Part shown: piece after piece, positions 41,648 to 50,527 of the stretch
Position numbering within the stretch: the stretch's first letter is position 1
Layout: every line of letters begins with the position of its first letter
From: Roseivirga sp.
GTDB lineage: Bacteria; Bacteroidota; Bacteroidia; Cytophagales; Cyclobacteriaceae
NCBI GenBank assembly: GCA_021404565.1
Contig: JAAWWF010000017.1
Span: 55,758 to 119,757, forward strand
Direction of reading: 5' to 3'
Length of the DNA: 64,000 nucleotides
Notes under the pieces: generated by a model
What the model was told of the DNA's origin: nothing
Database searches by the model: none
What the model saw: only the letters and a program-made list of their open reading frames with translations
Position numbers and translations under genes: made by a program

Positions 41648-42580
41648 CTATTGTATAAGCTGAGAGGGATAGAAACCAAATTGTTTGTAGATCATGCGGC
41701 TGATGGAGCTTGCGTTCTCTACGCCTACCTTTCCGGCAATCTCTTCCAACGTCTTACCCTGTTTGTATAGCGACATAGCGCGATCAACCCTTAGGGCTTT
41801 TTGATATTGATAAGGGCTTTGGCGGAATGCTTGCTTGAAAAGTCTTAGGAAATGAAACTTTGAAAGGCAACTGATCTTGCTCAGCTCATCCAGTGCCACC
41901 TCCCGGTCAAAGTGACTGTGAATATAGTCTCTTGCTAAAAAGAGCCTCTCCGAGATTTCCTCCCTGATAGCCACAGATTTGATGGGCAGTGCTGCAGTTT
42001 TTTTGAGCTCCCGGCAGTTCTCCGTCATCACCCCTTTTAAAAGCTCAAAGAGTATTTCTTCCTGCAAATCAGGGTTGTTTACTGACTTGTAGCCTTGTAG
42101 GAGTCTACCCAATTGCTGATTCATAGCCTCATTTCTCAATAGGGTTCTGGGGTTAATCAGATGAGTGGAGGCCCGGGTGCCAAAAGGGTTGTCAAGCAGC
42201 TGAGCATAGGATTCCGAAATTGCTTTGAGTGACTGTCCATAAAAGTATTCTCCTAAATGGATGTTCAGTGTCTCGGTTGTCTCAGCATCGTCTATGATCA
42301 GATCATAATGTTGGCCCGGGTTGCTTAGGGTATAGCATTGCTCGTTTATCTGATGCTGCTTGCCGTCAACTCCGATAGTACTCTTGCCTCTCAGATTTAA
42401 AAACAATGAAAACGGCCCTTTGATATCTCTGCGATCTGCCTGCCGCGTAGCCGTATTGAGTATTACGGTAGGCCAGCCACTATGGCTTAAGGGGATGTTG
42501 TTGATGGCTTTCCGGTCGCTAAAGCCTTCGCGAATTTTGGTTTTGAGCCACTGGATATCGGGGAATTCGTGGATGAGCAT
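41648..42580 (-). CDS. AraC-family transcriptional regulator
   Basis: The 310-residue protein has an N-terminal cupin-like sensing part (residues about 50-110; SLFLNLRGKSTIGVDGKQHQ, CYTLSNPGQHYDLII) and a C-terminal pair of helix-turn-helix motifs (about 210-305; VALDELSKISCLSKFHFLRL, FKQAFRQSPYQYQKALRVDR, LEEIAGKVGVENASSISRMI). The second HTH is the AraC/XylS signature in altered form (VGVENASSISRMIYKQFGFYP). It probably senses a small molecule. Its gene is followed 54 bp later by a membrane-protein gene on the same strand. Confidence 0.92.
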   Translation of the reverse strand: MLIHEFPDIQWLKTKIREGFSDRKAINNIPLSHSGWPTVILNTATRQADRRDIKGPFSLFLNLRGKSTIGVDGKQHQINEQCYTLSNPGQHYDLIIDDAETTETLNIHLGEYFYGQSLKAISESYAQLLDNPFGTRASTHLINPRTLLRNEAMNQQLGRLLQGYKSVNNPDLQEEILFELLKGVMTENCRELKKTAALPIKSVAIREEISERLFLARDYIHSHFDREVALDELSKISCLSKFHFLRLFKQAFRQSPYQYQKALRVDRAMSLYKQGKTLEEIAGKVGVENASSISRMIYKQFGFYPSQLIQ

Positions 42581-42624
42581 CGTTTATTACTTATACGAAT
42601 CTACCAATAAACCGACTAAAGAAT

Positions 42625-42661
42625 ACAAAAAAGATAGGGCCCGGCTCGTCAGCCAGGCCCT
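42625..42661 (-). terminator. Terminator of the lipoprotein gene at 42713
   Basis: On the minus strand AGGGCCTGGCT (42661-42651) pairs with AGCCGGGCCCT (42646-42636) with one mismatch, followed by ATCTTTTTTGTA. It sits 52 bp past the stop codon of the lipoprotein gene. Confidence 0.75.
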
Positions 42662-42712
42662 TTCACGAAATAAAATCAACCTTATTATAAATCAATACTA
42701 CTCGTGTTTTCT

Positions 42713-43369
42713 TTAGTCTATATGGTGCCAGCCCGAGACGGTACCGTCACTTGCCACGGTATGACTCATAAGTAACTGATTCTCATCGTATATGAGGTAG
42801 GCATCAAGACTTATGAAGGTAGGTACGCAAGAGACCACCGTCTTGTTGTTTTCGCTGAGCGGACCAATCTGAAAATTGCTGATGTTGCCAATCTCGTTTC
42901 CGATAAAGGTTTGGCCCTGAAAATCAATACGACAGGCACTCTGGGTCATCGATTCTCTCTGTGCCGGTTTGACATGAATCGTATCATTACCATAGAAGAA
43001 AAAGAGGGTTGAGCTTGTTCTCTCGGGAATCAGCACGTAGTCATCTCTGAATTTAATTTTGTGAGACACAGGTGTGGTATTACCTTCCTGATATAGTGGT
43101 GAGCCTGTGGTGAAGCTTTCTTTTAAATAGTAATCTCCATTGTTCCTGATCAGCTCTACCTCGAGTGTATCACCTGTCAGTTCAAAATCAAGATTGAGGT
43201 TACCACAGGTGGTAGTATACCTTTGAAAATAGGCGGTTTGTCCCTCCTCAGGGCTGCTGAAGCTGATAGGGTTGAGATTGGTGGGATCATTGGGGACCGT
43301 ATCTTCACAGGCCCATATTACCAGTGTCAGGCTTAGAAAAATCGAGAGTTTAGCGAAAGTATGTTTCAT
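42713..43369 (-). CDS. Lipoprotein of unknown function
   Basis: From the ATG at 43369 the protein has 218 residues. The signal peptide (MKHTFAKLSIFLSLTLVIWA) ends in Cys-Glu-Asp, giving a lipobox VIWAC. The mature part is beta-rich (LDFELTGDTLEVELIRNNGD, TLFFFYGNDTIHVKP, YLIYDENQLLMSHTV) and contains three cysteines. No family is recognised. The frame is open nine codons further upstream (43396), but those residues would precede the signal peptide. It is a single-gene unit with a good terminator. Confidence 0.65.
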   Translation of the reverse strand: MKHTFAKLSIFLSLTLVIWACEDTVPNDPTNLNPISFSSPEEGQTAYFQRYTTTCGNLNLDFELTGDTLEVELIRNNGDYYLKESFTTGSPLYQEGNTTPVSHKIKFRDDYVLIPERTSSTLFFFYGNDTIHVKPAQRESMTQSACRIDFQGQTFIGNEIGNISNFQIGPLSENNKTVVSCVPTFISLDAYLIYDENQLLMSHTVASDGTVSGWHHID

Positions 43370-43471
43370 GAGTATGTCCTTTTGCATATCAGACACACCC
43401 TGGCTTAAAAATGGTTGTAAGGGATCACCGGTTTTTCTACGATAATCCGTTATCCCTAATGACAGGTCACT

Positions 43472-44461
43472 TTATGACTCTGCCGCAGGTTTCAATCTAT
43501 CTTTGAACATGGCCCTCAGCTTATTGATTTTTGGGTCAATGATAGCTGTACAATAGCCCTGGCTCCTATTCTCGTTATAGTAGTTTTGATGCGCCTCCTC
43601 AGCTTTATAGTATACTCCAAGTGGGCTCAGCTCCGTCACAATGGGGTTATCAAAGTAATCCGCCATTTCCGCAATCACCTCTTTGGCCATTTTTTCCTCT
43701 TCTTCAGACTGAAAGTAGATTACCGACCTGTATTGCGTGCCCTGGTCATAGCCCTGGCGGTTCATAGTTGTAGGGTCATGAGTAGTGAAATGGATTCTTA
43801 GTAAATCTGCATAACTTATCACTTCCGGGTCGTAGGTCAATTTTATCACTTCTGCATGGCCAGAACGGCCAGAGCATACTTCCCGGTATGTTGGGTTTTT
43901 GATTTGGCCCCCCGTATAGCCAGACTCTACATGGCTTACACCCTGTACGCGCTGATACACCGCTTCAGTACACCAAAAGCAGCCTCCACCGAGCACGGCA
44001 GTGGCTTCATTTTTATTGTCCTCCAGCAGCTGCATAGATGCTGAGTTGATACAATACCTCAGACCACTCGGCTCCGGGCCATCAGGGAATACATGCCCCT
44101 GGTGAGCATCACAGGTGTTGCACATTACTTCCACACGCACCATGCCATAGCTGCTGTCTTTTTCATACTTAATGGCATTGTCCTTTACCGGTTGCCCGAA
44201 GCTCGGCCAGCCCGTACCAGATTCGAATTTTACCCGTGAATCGAAAAGGGGAGTACCACAGCAAACACAGCCATATAACCCGGGTTCATGACGTTCACAG
44301 AACGCGCCCGTACCTGCTCTTTCAGTTCCCTTCAGGCGGGCTATCTGAAATTGCTCAGGAGTTAAAATGGATCTCCATTCCTCTTCCGTCTTATCGACTC
44401 TTCTGTCAGGGGTGGGGTTTCCATTGTTAGTGAATTTGATGACGTCTATCCAGGTAAGCAT
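43472..44461 (-). CDS. msrBA: Bifunctional peptide-methionine sulfoxide reductase MsrB-MsrA
   Basis: The 329-residue enzyme joins an N-terminal MsrB domain and a C-terminal MsrA domain. MsrB has the zinc cysteine pairs GCVCCGT and CNTCDAH, the FESGTGWPSF pocket and the catalytic RYCINSAS (Cys 137). MsrA has GGGCFWC (Cys 161) and VESGYTGGQIKNPTYREVCSG. Together they reduce the R- and S-epimers of methionine sulfoxide in proteins. The B-then-A order is the reverse of the commoner MsrA-MsrB fusion. No signal peptide is present, so it should act in the cytoplasm. The start is taken at 44461 (MLTWIDVIKFTNNG); a codon ten residues upstream adds nothing recognisable. Confidence 0.95.
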   Translation of the reverse strand: MLTWIDVIKFTNNGNPTPDRRVDKTEEEWRSILTPEQFQIARLKGTERAGTGAFCERHEPGLYGCVCCGTPLFDSRVKFESGTGWPSFGQPVKDNAIKYEKDSSYGMVRVEVMCNTCDAHQGHVFPDGPEPSGLRYCINSASMQLLEDNKNEATAVLGGGCFWCTEAVYQRVQGVSHVESGYTGGQIKNPTYREVCSGRSGHAEVIKLTYDPEVISYADLLRIHFTTHDPTTMNRQGYDQGTQYRSVIYFQSEEEEKMAKEVIAEMADYFDNPIVTELSPLGVYYKAEEAHQNYYNENRSQGYCTAIIDPKINKLRAMFKDRLKPAAES

Positions 44462-44522
44462 ATCTGTTTCTTGATTTCTGGTAGAGAACAAAAGCCTCCC
44501 TTAAAAAGTTTAAAGTGGCCTC

Positions 44523-46109
44523 TTAAAGATAGCGTGCAAATTCCTGTTTGAGTAAATCAACTTCACTCGGCCTTGGAGCATCCTCGTTTACCAGCATGCC
44601 TTGCCTGTCGTAAATCATATAGCGTGGGATAAACATGATTTTCATGTCTTCCAGACCTTTGGAGGTGCTGGCATTCGCCAGACGATAATGGAGACCCATA
44701 TTGAGCTCATGTTTATCCATGGCCCTTTTCCAGGGAGAGGCTTTGCGGTCAGATGACAAATAGAGATACACAATATCCCGGTCATTCATGTCTGTCTGTA
44801 GTTGTTTGGAATGTGGCATTTCTCTTATACAGGGTGCACACCAGCTCGCCCAAAAGTCTACATAAATTACTTTGCCACTGTGGCTGGCTATGATTTCCTC
44901 CAAAGAAGCTTTATTGCCATTTGTGTCCTCCAGCAGAATCTCGTCCTCAATTTCAAATTTGATATCATAGCGCGTAATGAGCTCCTTCACCATCATGCTG
45001 TCCTGAAAGTCATTCTTAAACCGATTCAGGTATTTCAGTCTATTGGCAATTGAGAAGAACTTTGGTTGAGAAAGCATAGCATTCATGGTATTGTATTGTG
45101 TGATCTTCTTCTCCAACGGGCTCATGAAGTCGGTGATTCGGATTGAGTCATAGCGCTGAAGGTGATTCAGCGTTCTTGCCCCTGCCCCACGACCCTCCCG
45201 GCTGATCATTTTAATTTTCCCCCGGTAGCGCATGGCAATAGCATTGGCCAAATAGCGCAGGTAAGCCGAGTTATAAAGCAATGAATCATTCCTTTCCATT
45301 TCAATCTCAGGGTATCGTGCCTCAAAAGCCTCGATTGCCTTTTTTATGTTATTACCGGCAGTACTCTTCTTTTCTATATCTGGTCGGTTGAGTGCTACAT
45401 CTGAAGTCTGCAGGGTCCTCGCTATATTCTCAAGCCTGAATTGATATTGGTGTGCATCAATGATTCCTTGTTCTTTCCATTGATCCAGCAGGTCATAGTA
45501 GAGAGGAGTTTCCTCAATCACCTTGAGTGAAGATTCTTCATCAAGCTTGGCGAAGAACTCGTCAAAACTCATCTTTGAATCGTCTAATTCTCTGATTTTC
45601 AAGAGCGGGTTTTGAAGAAAAGTTATAGCCAAATGGTCACTAAAGGCCAGGCTGTCTCTGATAAAAAGACTGAAGTTCACTACTTCAGAAGCTGCTTCGC
45701 GGTTCATAATGCGCGCGATCGGTTTGATGCCCTCATATGTGAACATGACCGAATCTCCATTCTGAAAAAGGTAGGTAAGGTCATCTATACCCTTGTACAT
45801 CAGCTTCATTTCTACCTGGTCGCGTTTGCTGTTGATGACGATGGTGTCATATTCAGCACCCTCTTCAAAGGTGAGTCTGCGCGAAATATGGTGATCATCT
45901 ACAATTTGAACCTCATCACCCTGGTTGGTGCGTCCGTGGCTCGGTTTACCGGTCTCGGGGTTCCTGGCAAAACCATTTTTTACAGGTTTGTTAAAAATCA
46001 AAACAATCCTGTTCGGCTTTTCCTTTTCGACTTCAGAAACTTGTTCTTCCTTTGTGCAGGCCATGATGGTCAGTAAAAGGGTGAAAAAACACAGGTAGTA
46101 GTAGCGCAT
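44523..46109 (-). CDS. TlpA-like thioredoxin-fold lipoprotein
   Basis: The 528-residue lipoprotein (signal peptide with lipobox TIMAC) has a long N-terminal region of about 390 residues. It begins with a DUF4369-like beta part (RIVLIFNKPVKNGFARNP, YLFQNGDSVMFTYEG) and continues as a mainly helical section. A C-terminal TlpA/AhpC-type thioredoxin domain follows with VDFWASWCAPCIREMP (Cys 424 and Cys 427). Proteins of this layout reduce or isomerise disulfides outside the cytoplasm and are numerous in Bacteroidota. It is probably at the outer or inner membrane facing the periplasm. The gene is divergent from the DUF429 gene with 44 bp between them. Confidence 0.9.
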   Translation of the reverse strand: MRYYYLCFFTLLLTIMACTKEEQVSEVEKEKPNRIVLIFNKPVKNGFARNPETGKPSHGRTNQGDEVQIVDDHHISRRLTFEEGAEYDTIVINSKRDQVEMKLMYKGIDDLTYLFQNGDSVMFTYEGIKPIARIMNREAASEVVNFSLFIRDSLAFSDHLAITFLQNPLLKIRELDDSKMSFDEFFAKLDEESSLKVIEETPLYYDLLDQWKEQGIIDAHQYQFRLENIARTLQTSDVALNRPDIEKKSTAGNNIKKAIEAFEARYPEIEMERNDSLLYNSAYLRYLANAIAMRYRGKIKMISREGRGAGARTLNHLQRYDSIRITDFMSPLEKKITQYNTMNAMLSQPKFFSIANRLKYLNRFKNDFQDSMMVKELITRYDIKFEIEDEILLEDTNGNKASLEEIIASHSGKVIYVDFWASWCAPCIREMPHSKQLQTDMNDRDIVYLYLSSDRKASPWKRAMDKHELNMGLHYRLANASTSKGLEDMKIMFIPRYMIYDRQGMLVNEDAPRPSEVDLLKQEFARYL

Positions 46110-46153
46110 GATTAAGGTTTTTTGAATATAACGTATTTTTTAGTTGTGAATCA

Positions 46154-46750
46154 ATGAGCATTGAAAAAAGAGTTCTGGGAATAGATTATGGTAGCAAAAT
46201 GGCCGGCACCACGGTAGTGGCTTATATGGCTGAGGGCCAGGTGAATTTCAGGGCTTCAGAGAAGAAAAGAGATGCAGATGTTCTGATTCTGAGATTGGCA
46301 GATGAACTAAAGCCAGACTTGATTGCGATAGATGCTCCTTTGTCCTTACCCGGAGTCTATACCGGTTTGCCTGGTTGTGACGACTACTTTTACAGAGAGT
46401 GCGACAGATTGACCAGGGCCATGTCTCCCATGTTTCTGGGAGGATTAACCGCCAGGGCTATGAAGCTGACAGCTCGGTTAAGGGATAGCGGTATTGAAGT
46501 GATTGAGGCCTATCCGATGAAGGCAGGTAAAAACCTGGGACTCACAGATTTTGGCTACCGGCAAAAACAGCCGGACCAGGTAAAACTGTTCGGGTTATTA
46601 TATTCAAAAACGGGTATTGACTTGCGAAATCAAGCCCGGCTCAGCGGCCATCACATTGATGCTGCGATAGCCTTGTTTATTGCTCAACAATACGAATCAG
46701 GTACAGCAAATACGCTGGGAAATCTCAACGAAGGGCTCATCTATTACTGA
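46154..46750 (+). CDS. DUF429 protein (predicted RNase H-fold nuclease)
   Basis: The 198-residue protein has the DUF429 pattern: VLGIDYGSKMAGTTVV at the N-terminus, LIAIDAPLSLPG in the middle, FLGGLTARAMKL, VIEAYPMKAGKNLGL and GHHIDAAIALFIAQQ near the end. The conserved acidic residues (D of GIDYG, D of AIDAP, D of HIDAA) fit an RNase H-like metal site, but no activity is established for the family. Its 3' end overlaps the convergent glycosyltransferase gene by 14 bp, which is unusual and rules out a terminator between them. Confidence 0.8.
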   Translation: MSIEKRVLGIDYGSKMAGTTVVAYMAEGQVNFRASEKKRDADVLILRLADELKPDLIAIDAPLSLPGVYTGLPGCDDYFYRECDRLTRAMSPMFLGGLTARAMKLTARLRDSGIEVIEAYPMKAGKNLGLTDFGYRQKQPDQVKLFGLLYSKTGIDLRNQARLSGHHIDAAIALFIAQQYESGTANTLGNLNEGLIYY

Positions 46751-47879
46751 AACCGGACTTCTGAATAATCACAAAGGGTTTAACCCCTCTTCTCCTTGTG
46801 TCAGGTATAAAACTTTCCACTTCCTTTAGTAAAATCGATTCTTGGAGTCTTACCCAGTCTTTGAAGTCGTTATGCTCAGGTCGGGGAGTAGACAGGTAGG
46901 TCAAAAACGGCCCCAGATCAAATCTGTCAGAATGAATTCCGGCTCCGGCCATCACAGCATCCAGTGCGTTGCAGGCCTGTTCGTATTGTTGTGCAACCGG
47001 CACCATCATCACAGGCTTGCCAAGATACATGGCCTCGCAAATGGATTCGAAACCAGCGGTGGTTACGTAGCCTATGCAGCCCGCCATCAGATCCAGAAAC
47101 TTTTGGTCATTGATATAGTGAAAAGTCAGTCCGGGTCGCACCGACCACTCAACCCCATGCTCCTTATTATCCCAAAAACAATGGATTTTGATCTTCTTGT
47201 TTGCGTCATGCCATTTGATCAGGTCCTGTGCGTAGCCCTTGTTGACGATATAGGCCAGCAAATAGTCGCCAGTATGAGGGGTTAATTTAAAAATTTCATC
47301 TCTCAACAGAGGAGGGGAGATGGTCAAGTGCTTTTCAGAAAAAGGGTAGTCACGAAAAGACAAAGCGACTTTGCTGTGGCTATTCAGGGAACTGGCCCAA
47401 TTGGTAAACCTGAATAGTTGCTTTTGTAGAGGGGCAGGAGCAAATGGGAAGTTTGGGTGACTGGCCAGGTACTGATGAGCGATGCTGATTCGCTTAACCC
47501 GTGGATTGAACAGCATGAAATACGCGCCTCCCATCAGATCATAAAAATTGATAATTACCTGAGGTGCCGTGTTCCTGACTAATCTGTGAATTTTGCGCAG
47601 CTCGTTGAAATATTTTGGCAGGGCCACAAAATTGTAAAGTGCTGTTTTCCACAGATTAATCGATCTGCTATTCTTATCATAATAGAAGTTGGGGCTCTTT
47701 ATGCTGTATATATCAGCACTGAGCTTCATTTTAAAGTAGGACGGAACCTCTCTTCTCTTACAGGTGCCAATAATGACGGCAACTACCTCATGCCCTGCCT
47801 TAAGCAGTATTTTCTCCATAGCCAGTGCCTGGGTCATATGACCGCGACCTTCACCCTGTACAATAAACAATACCTTCAT
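46737..47879 (-). CDS. MurG-like glycosyltransferase
   Basis: The 380-residue protein starts MKVLFIVQGEGRGHMTQALA, where GRGH is the glycine-rich donor/acceptor loop of GT28-type enzymes. It ends with the nucleotide-sugar region CIGYVTTAGFESICEAMYLG and KPVMMVPVAQQYEQACNA. That C-terminal arrangement is typical of the glycosyltransferase-B fold. It has no signal peptide, so it works at the cytoplasmic face of the membrane. The start is 1 bp downstream of the LpxH-like phosphoesterase stop, and the genes are probably co-translated. A role in making a glycolipid or surface glycan is inferred from the neighbour. The 3' end overlaps the convergent DUF429 gene. Confidence 0.85.
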   Translation of the reverse strand: MKVLFIVQGEGRGHMTQALAMEKILLKAGHEVVAVIIGTCKRREVPSYFKMKLSADIYSIKSPNFYYDKNSRSINLWKTALYNFVALPKYFNELRKIHRLVRNTAPQVIINFYDLMGGAYFMLFNPRVKRISIAHQYLASHPNFPFAPAPLQKQLFRFTNWASSLNSHSKVALSFRDYPFSEKHLTISPPLLRDEIFKLTPHTGDYLLAYIVNKGYAQDLIKWHDANKKIKIHCFWDNKEHGVEWSVRPGLTFHYINDQKFLDLMAGCIGYVTTAGFESICEAMYLGKPVMMVPVAQQYEQACNALDAVMAGAGIHSDRFDLGPFLTYLSTPRPEHNDFKDWVRLQESILLKEVESFIPDTRRRGVKPFVIIQKSGFSNR

Positions 47880-47880
47880 C

Positions 47881-48747
47881 TCAAACCGATTGAGATTGTG
47901 TGGGAAATTCACGAGCCGAAAAGTAGCCCTTCAGGTCAAGGGGAACCACCGATCCGTCTTCTGGTTCGCTCTGTTGCTTAGCTGATGGAGTCACTGCCAA
48001 CTTACTCACTTGCGTTTCGGCATAGTATACCAGACTCCATTCGCCCTCATGACTCTCCACCAGGGCTGTTAGCGATTCTATCCAGTCACCGGAATTGAGA
48101 TATGCTATACCATCGATCTCTTTGATGGCAGGTTGATGAATGTGTCCACAGATAATACCGGTACAGTGCTTATACCGGGCAATGGTAACCAGCTGCTTTT
48201 CGTAGTCGCCAATGTACTTGACGGCTCGTTTTACTTTGGCTTTTACTGCCTGTGAGAGGGAATAATAAGGTAAGCCTTTCTTTTTTCTTCGATAATTGTA
48301 CTGCCGGTTGAGCCAGAGCAGAAAGGTATAGCCGGTATCTCCCAACTTGGCTATCCATTTAAATTGTGTTGTGATGGAGTCGAATATATCTCCATGTACG
48401 ATATAGTATTTTTTACCGCAAGACTCATAAATCATGTCACGCTGTATGGTCAGATTTCCCATGGTAAAGGGTAAAATCTGATCAAGGAAGTCATCGTGAT
48501 TGCCCCTGATATAGGTCACTCTTGTACCTTCCTGTTCTATCATTTTAAGGATCCGCGTAAAGAAGCGGGTATGTTTCCTTTTCCACTTGCCCGACTTTTT
48601 CAGTTGCCAGGCATCAATGATATCTCCATTCAGAATCAGGTTGTCACATTTGTATTGTTTAAGAAACCTGACAAGCTCTCTTGACTTTGAGCCTTTGGTT
48701 CCCAAATGTACATCTGAGATGACAATAGTTTTACAGGTGTTCTTCAT
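47881..48747 (-). CDS. LpxH-like calcineurin-fold phosphoesterase
   Basis: The 288-residue protein has all metallophosphoesterase motifs in order: SDVHLGTKGSKS, LNGDIIDAWQL, IRGNHDDFLDQ, YIVHGDIFDS and ICGHIHQPAI. It is close to LpxH (UDP-2,3-diacylglucosamine pyrophosphatase) but the true LpxH is more likely the gene at 58424. This type sits next to a glycosyltransferase and may act on another lipid-linked nucleotide or phosphate. The C-terminal tail (residues about 255-288) is polar and low in structure. The ATG at 48747 gives MKNTCKTIVISDVHLG, the standard beginning; seven extra upstream residues are possible. Confidence 0.85.
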   Translation of the reverse strand: MKNTCKTIVISDVHLGTKGSKSRELVRFLKQYKCDNLILNGDIIDAWQLKKSGKWKRKHTRFFTRILKMIEQEGTRVTYIRGNHDDFLDQILPFTMGNLTIQRDMIYESCGKKYYIVHGDIFDSITTQFKWIAKLGDTGYTFLLWLNRQYNYRRKKKGLPYYSLSQAVKAKVKRAVKYIGDYEKQLVTIARYKHCTGIICGHIHQPAIKEIDGIAYLNSGDWIESLTALVESHEGEWSLVYYAETQVSKLAVTPSAKQQSEPEDGSVVPLDLKGYFSAREFPTQSQSV

Positions 48748-48819
48748 AGGTGAGGGGGCTTTCGTCAATTAACAAAAGCACTGTCACCTTACTATAAAGA
48801 CTACTTTATCTTATTGATA

Positions 48820-48844
48820 TAAAAAAAGGCACTGAGCAGTGCCT
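48820..48844 (-). terminator. Intrinsic terminator after the acyl carrier protein gene
   Basis: On the minus strand AGGCACT (48844-48838), loop GCTC and AGTGCCT (48833-48827) followed by TTTTTTT. It ends the acp transcript before the phosphoesterase gene. Confidence 0.85.
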
Positions 48845-48884
48845 GGATGATGTTAGCTTAATCTTAGCCTTAAGAAAGACTTGA

Positions 48885-49124
48885 CTATTCGTTGGTTTTC
48901 TCTTCAATATATGAAACTGCCTGACCCAGGGTCTGCAATCTTTCAGCATCACTGTCGGGAATTCTGATGTTAAAGGTCTGCTCGAATTCCATAACGATTT
49001 CTGCATAGTCAAGAGAGTCTATGCCCAGATCTTTGATGAAATTGGCGTCTAGCGTAGCTTCTGTAGGAGCAATACCTATTTTTTCGACCAGTATTTGGGT
49101 AACAGTTTCTTGAATGTCGCTCAT
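48885..49124 (-). CDS. Acyl carrier protein
   Basis: The 79-residue acidic protein has the four-helix ACP pattern and the phosphopantetheine attachment serine in LGIDSLDYAEIVMEFEQTF. It carries acyl chains as thioesters for fatty-acid or lipid synthesis. The core acpP of Bacteroidota normally adjoins fabF, which is not here. This is therefore probably a second, specialised ACP, for instance for lipid or polyketide-like acyl transfer. It has its own terminator and lies between a two-component operon and the phosphoesterase/glycosyltransferase pair, all on the minus strand. Confidence 0.9.
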   Translation of the reverse strand: MSDIQETVTQILVEKIGIAPTEATLDANFIKDLGIDSLDYAEIVMEFEQTFNIRIPDSDAERLQTLGQAVSYIEEKTNE

Positions 49125-49177
49125 TGGGCTTATTTGATCGCTGAGTTCGGGCGGAAGATAGTCGATTTAAACAAAAA

Positions 49178-50527
49178 TTAAAACCTCAAGGTGAATTCCG
49201 TCCCTTCATTCATAACCGATTTGACACTTATGGCTCCACCATGTTTTCTCATAATTTGTTTGGAAAGACTGAGCCCTATTCCAGAGCCTTGTTTTTTAGT
49301 GGTAAAGAAAGGAATGAAAATCTTGGTCAACGCTTCTTCGTCTATCCCCGACCCATTATCTCTTATCACGAGACAAGGTCGATCGTACTCATTTCTGAAT
49401 GCTTTGAGAATGATGAATTTTTCACCAGTGTTTTCTGCCAGAGCATGAATGGCATTTTGGAGTATGTTGATTAACACCTGATCAATAAGCTCCTTGTCCA
49501 TTTTAAACATCAGGTCTTTAGGCTTGATGTCCAGGTGCAGCTTAATGTCTTTGTTCTCCAACTCATGGTTAAGCAGAATAAAGATATGATCCAGTACCTT
49601 GCTGATGGACTCTTCTGCCAGCTTAGGCTCAGGTATTCTGGTCAGGTTCCTGAAATCCGAAACGAAACGAATCAGGCCTTCACTTCTACGCTGAATGGTT
49701 TGTACTGCCAGATGCACATCTTCCATGTCATCAGGCTCAATCGGTTTTTCTTCTTTCAGATGGTCAATCAATTCGCTATCAACCGTAGCTGCCAAGGAAG
49801 AGATTGGGGTGACAGAATTCATGATTTCATGTGTCAACACCCTGATCAGGTTCTGCCAGGCGTCCATCTCTTTCTCTTCCAGTTCCGATTGGATGTTTTG
49901 AATAGAAACCAGCTTGAATTCTTCTCCACGAAGCACCAGCTCTATTACATAGATAGAAAGCTGTACCCGAGCACCTTCACGGGTAAATTCAATGAGATCA
50001 CTCCCTCCGGTTTTGAGCTTTACCAGAGACTCTACCAGCTTAGGGCTCACTTTGCTCAACTCAAAAATGCTATTGATGGCCTCAATGCCTATAAGCTTCT
50101 TGGCTGAGCTGTTGATGATCTGAATTTCCCCCAGCTTATTGAAGGTTATCAACCCGATGCCTACATGCTGTACGATGGTACGGAAGTAGTGGTAATTGGC
50201 CTCCTTATCGGCCCTGATTTCCCGAAACTTCTTGATTACCTTATTGAACTCGGCATAGAGGGCATCCATAGACGAGCCACGACCCTTAGTAGGGTAGGTG
50301 GTGGTAAAATCATCGTATTTAATAGAGCTTAAAAACCCGGCTATCTCCCTGTTGGTCTTATCCAGCAATCTTATCATCAGGTAAGTCTGCAGTAGTATGA
50401 AGACGATCAGAAAAACCGTATTAACGGGGTTGGGCGCTTTGAATAGTACATAGGAGAGCACAATAATACTTGCTACGAGAAGTATTACCCTGAAAAAAAT
50501 GATCAGCTTTAAATTCTTAAAGCCCAT
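49178..50527 (-). CDS. NtrY/NtrB-type membrane histidine kinase
   Basis: The 449-residue kinase has two membrane helices (about 8-26 and 31-48), a short HAMP-like linker, a PAS-like domain (about 105-200; FRTIVQHVGIGLITFNKLGE, SSAKKLIGIEAI), a HisKA domain with VLTHEIMNSVTPISSL (His 233) and an ATPase domain (ILQNAIHALAENTGEK, DNGSGIDEEAL, KQGSGIGLSLSKQIM). The H box HEIMNSVTP is that of kinases which partner NtrC-type regulators. Its start codon overlaps the regulator gene by 11 bp, so the pair is translationally coupled. It has no large periplasmic sensor; the signal is probably membrane-borne. Confidence 0.93.
   Translation of the reverse strand: MGFKNLKLIIFFRVILLVASIIVLSYVLFKAPNPVNTVFLIVFILLQTYLMIRLLDKTNREIAGFLSSIKYDDFTTTYPTKGRGSSMDALYAEFNKVIKKFREIRADKEANYHYFRTIVQHVGIGLITFNKLGEIQIINSSAKKLIGIEAINSIFELSKVSPKLVESLVKLKTGGSDLIEFTREGARVQLSIYVIELVLRGEEFKLVSIQNIQSELEEKEMDAWQNLIRVLTHEIMNSVTPISSLAATVDSELIDHLKEEKPIEPDDMEDVHLAVQTIQRRSEGLIRFVSDFRNLTRIPEPKLAEESISKVLDHIFILLNHELENKDIKLHLDIKPKDLMFKMDKELIDQVLINILQNAIHALAENTGEKFIILKAFRNEYDRPCLVIRDNGSGIDEEALTKIFIPFFTTKKQGSGIGLSLSKQIMRKHGGAISVKSVMNEGTEFTLRF

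Noticed and set aside
47881..48747. Calling the phosphoesterase at 47881 the true LpxH
   Set aside because: The gene at 58424 has the closer LpxH motifs (FDFWFEY, GHGDGLGPGDKGYKFLK); the one at 47881 is kept as a homologue.
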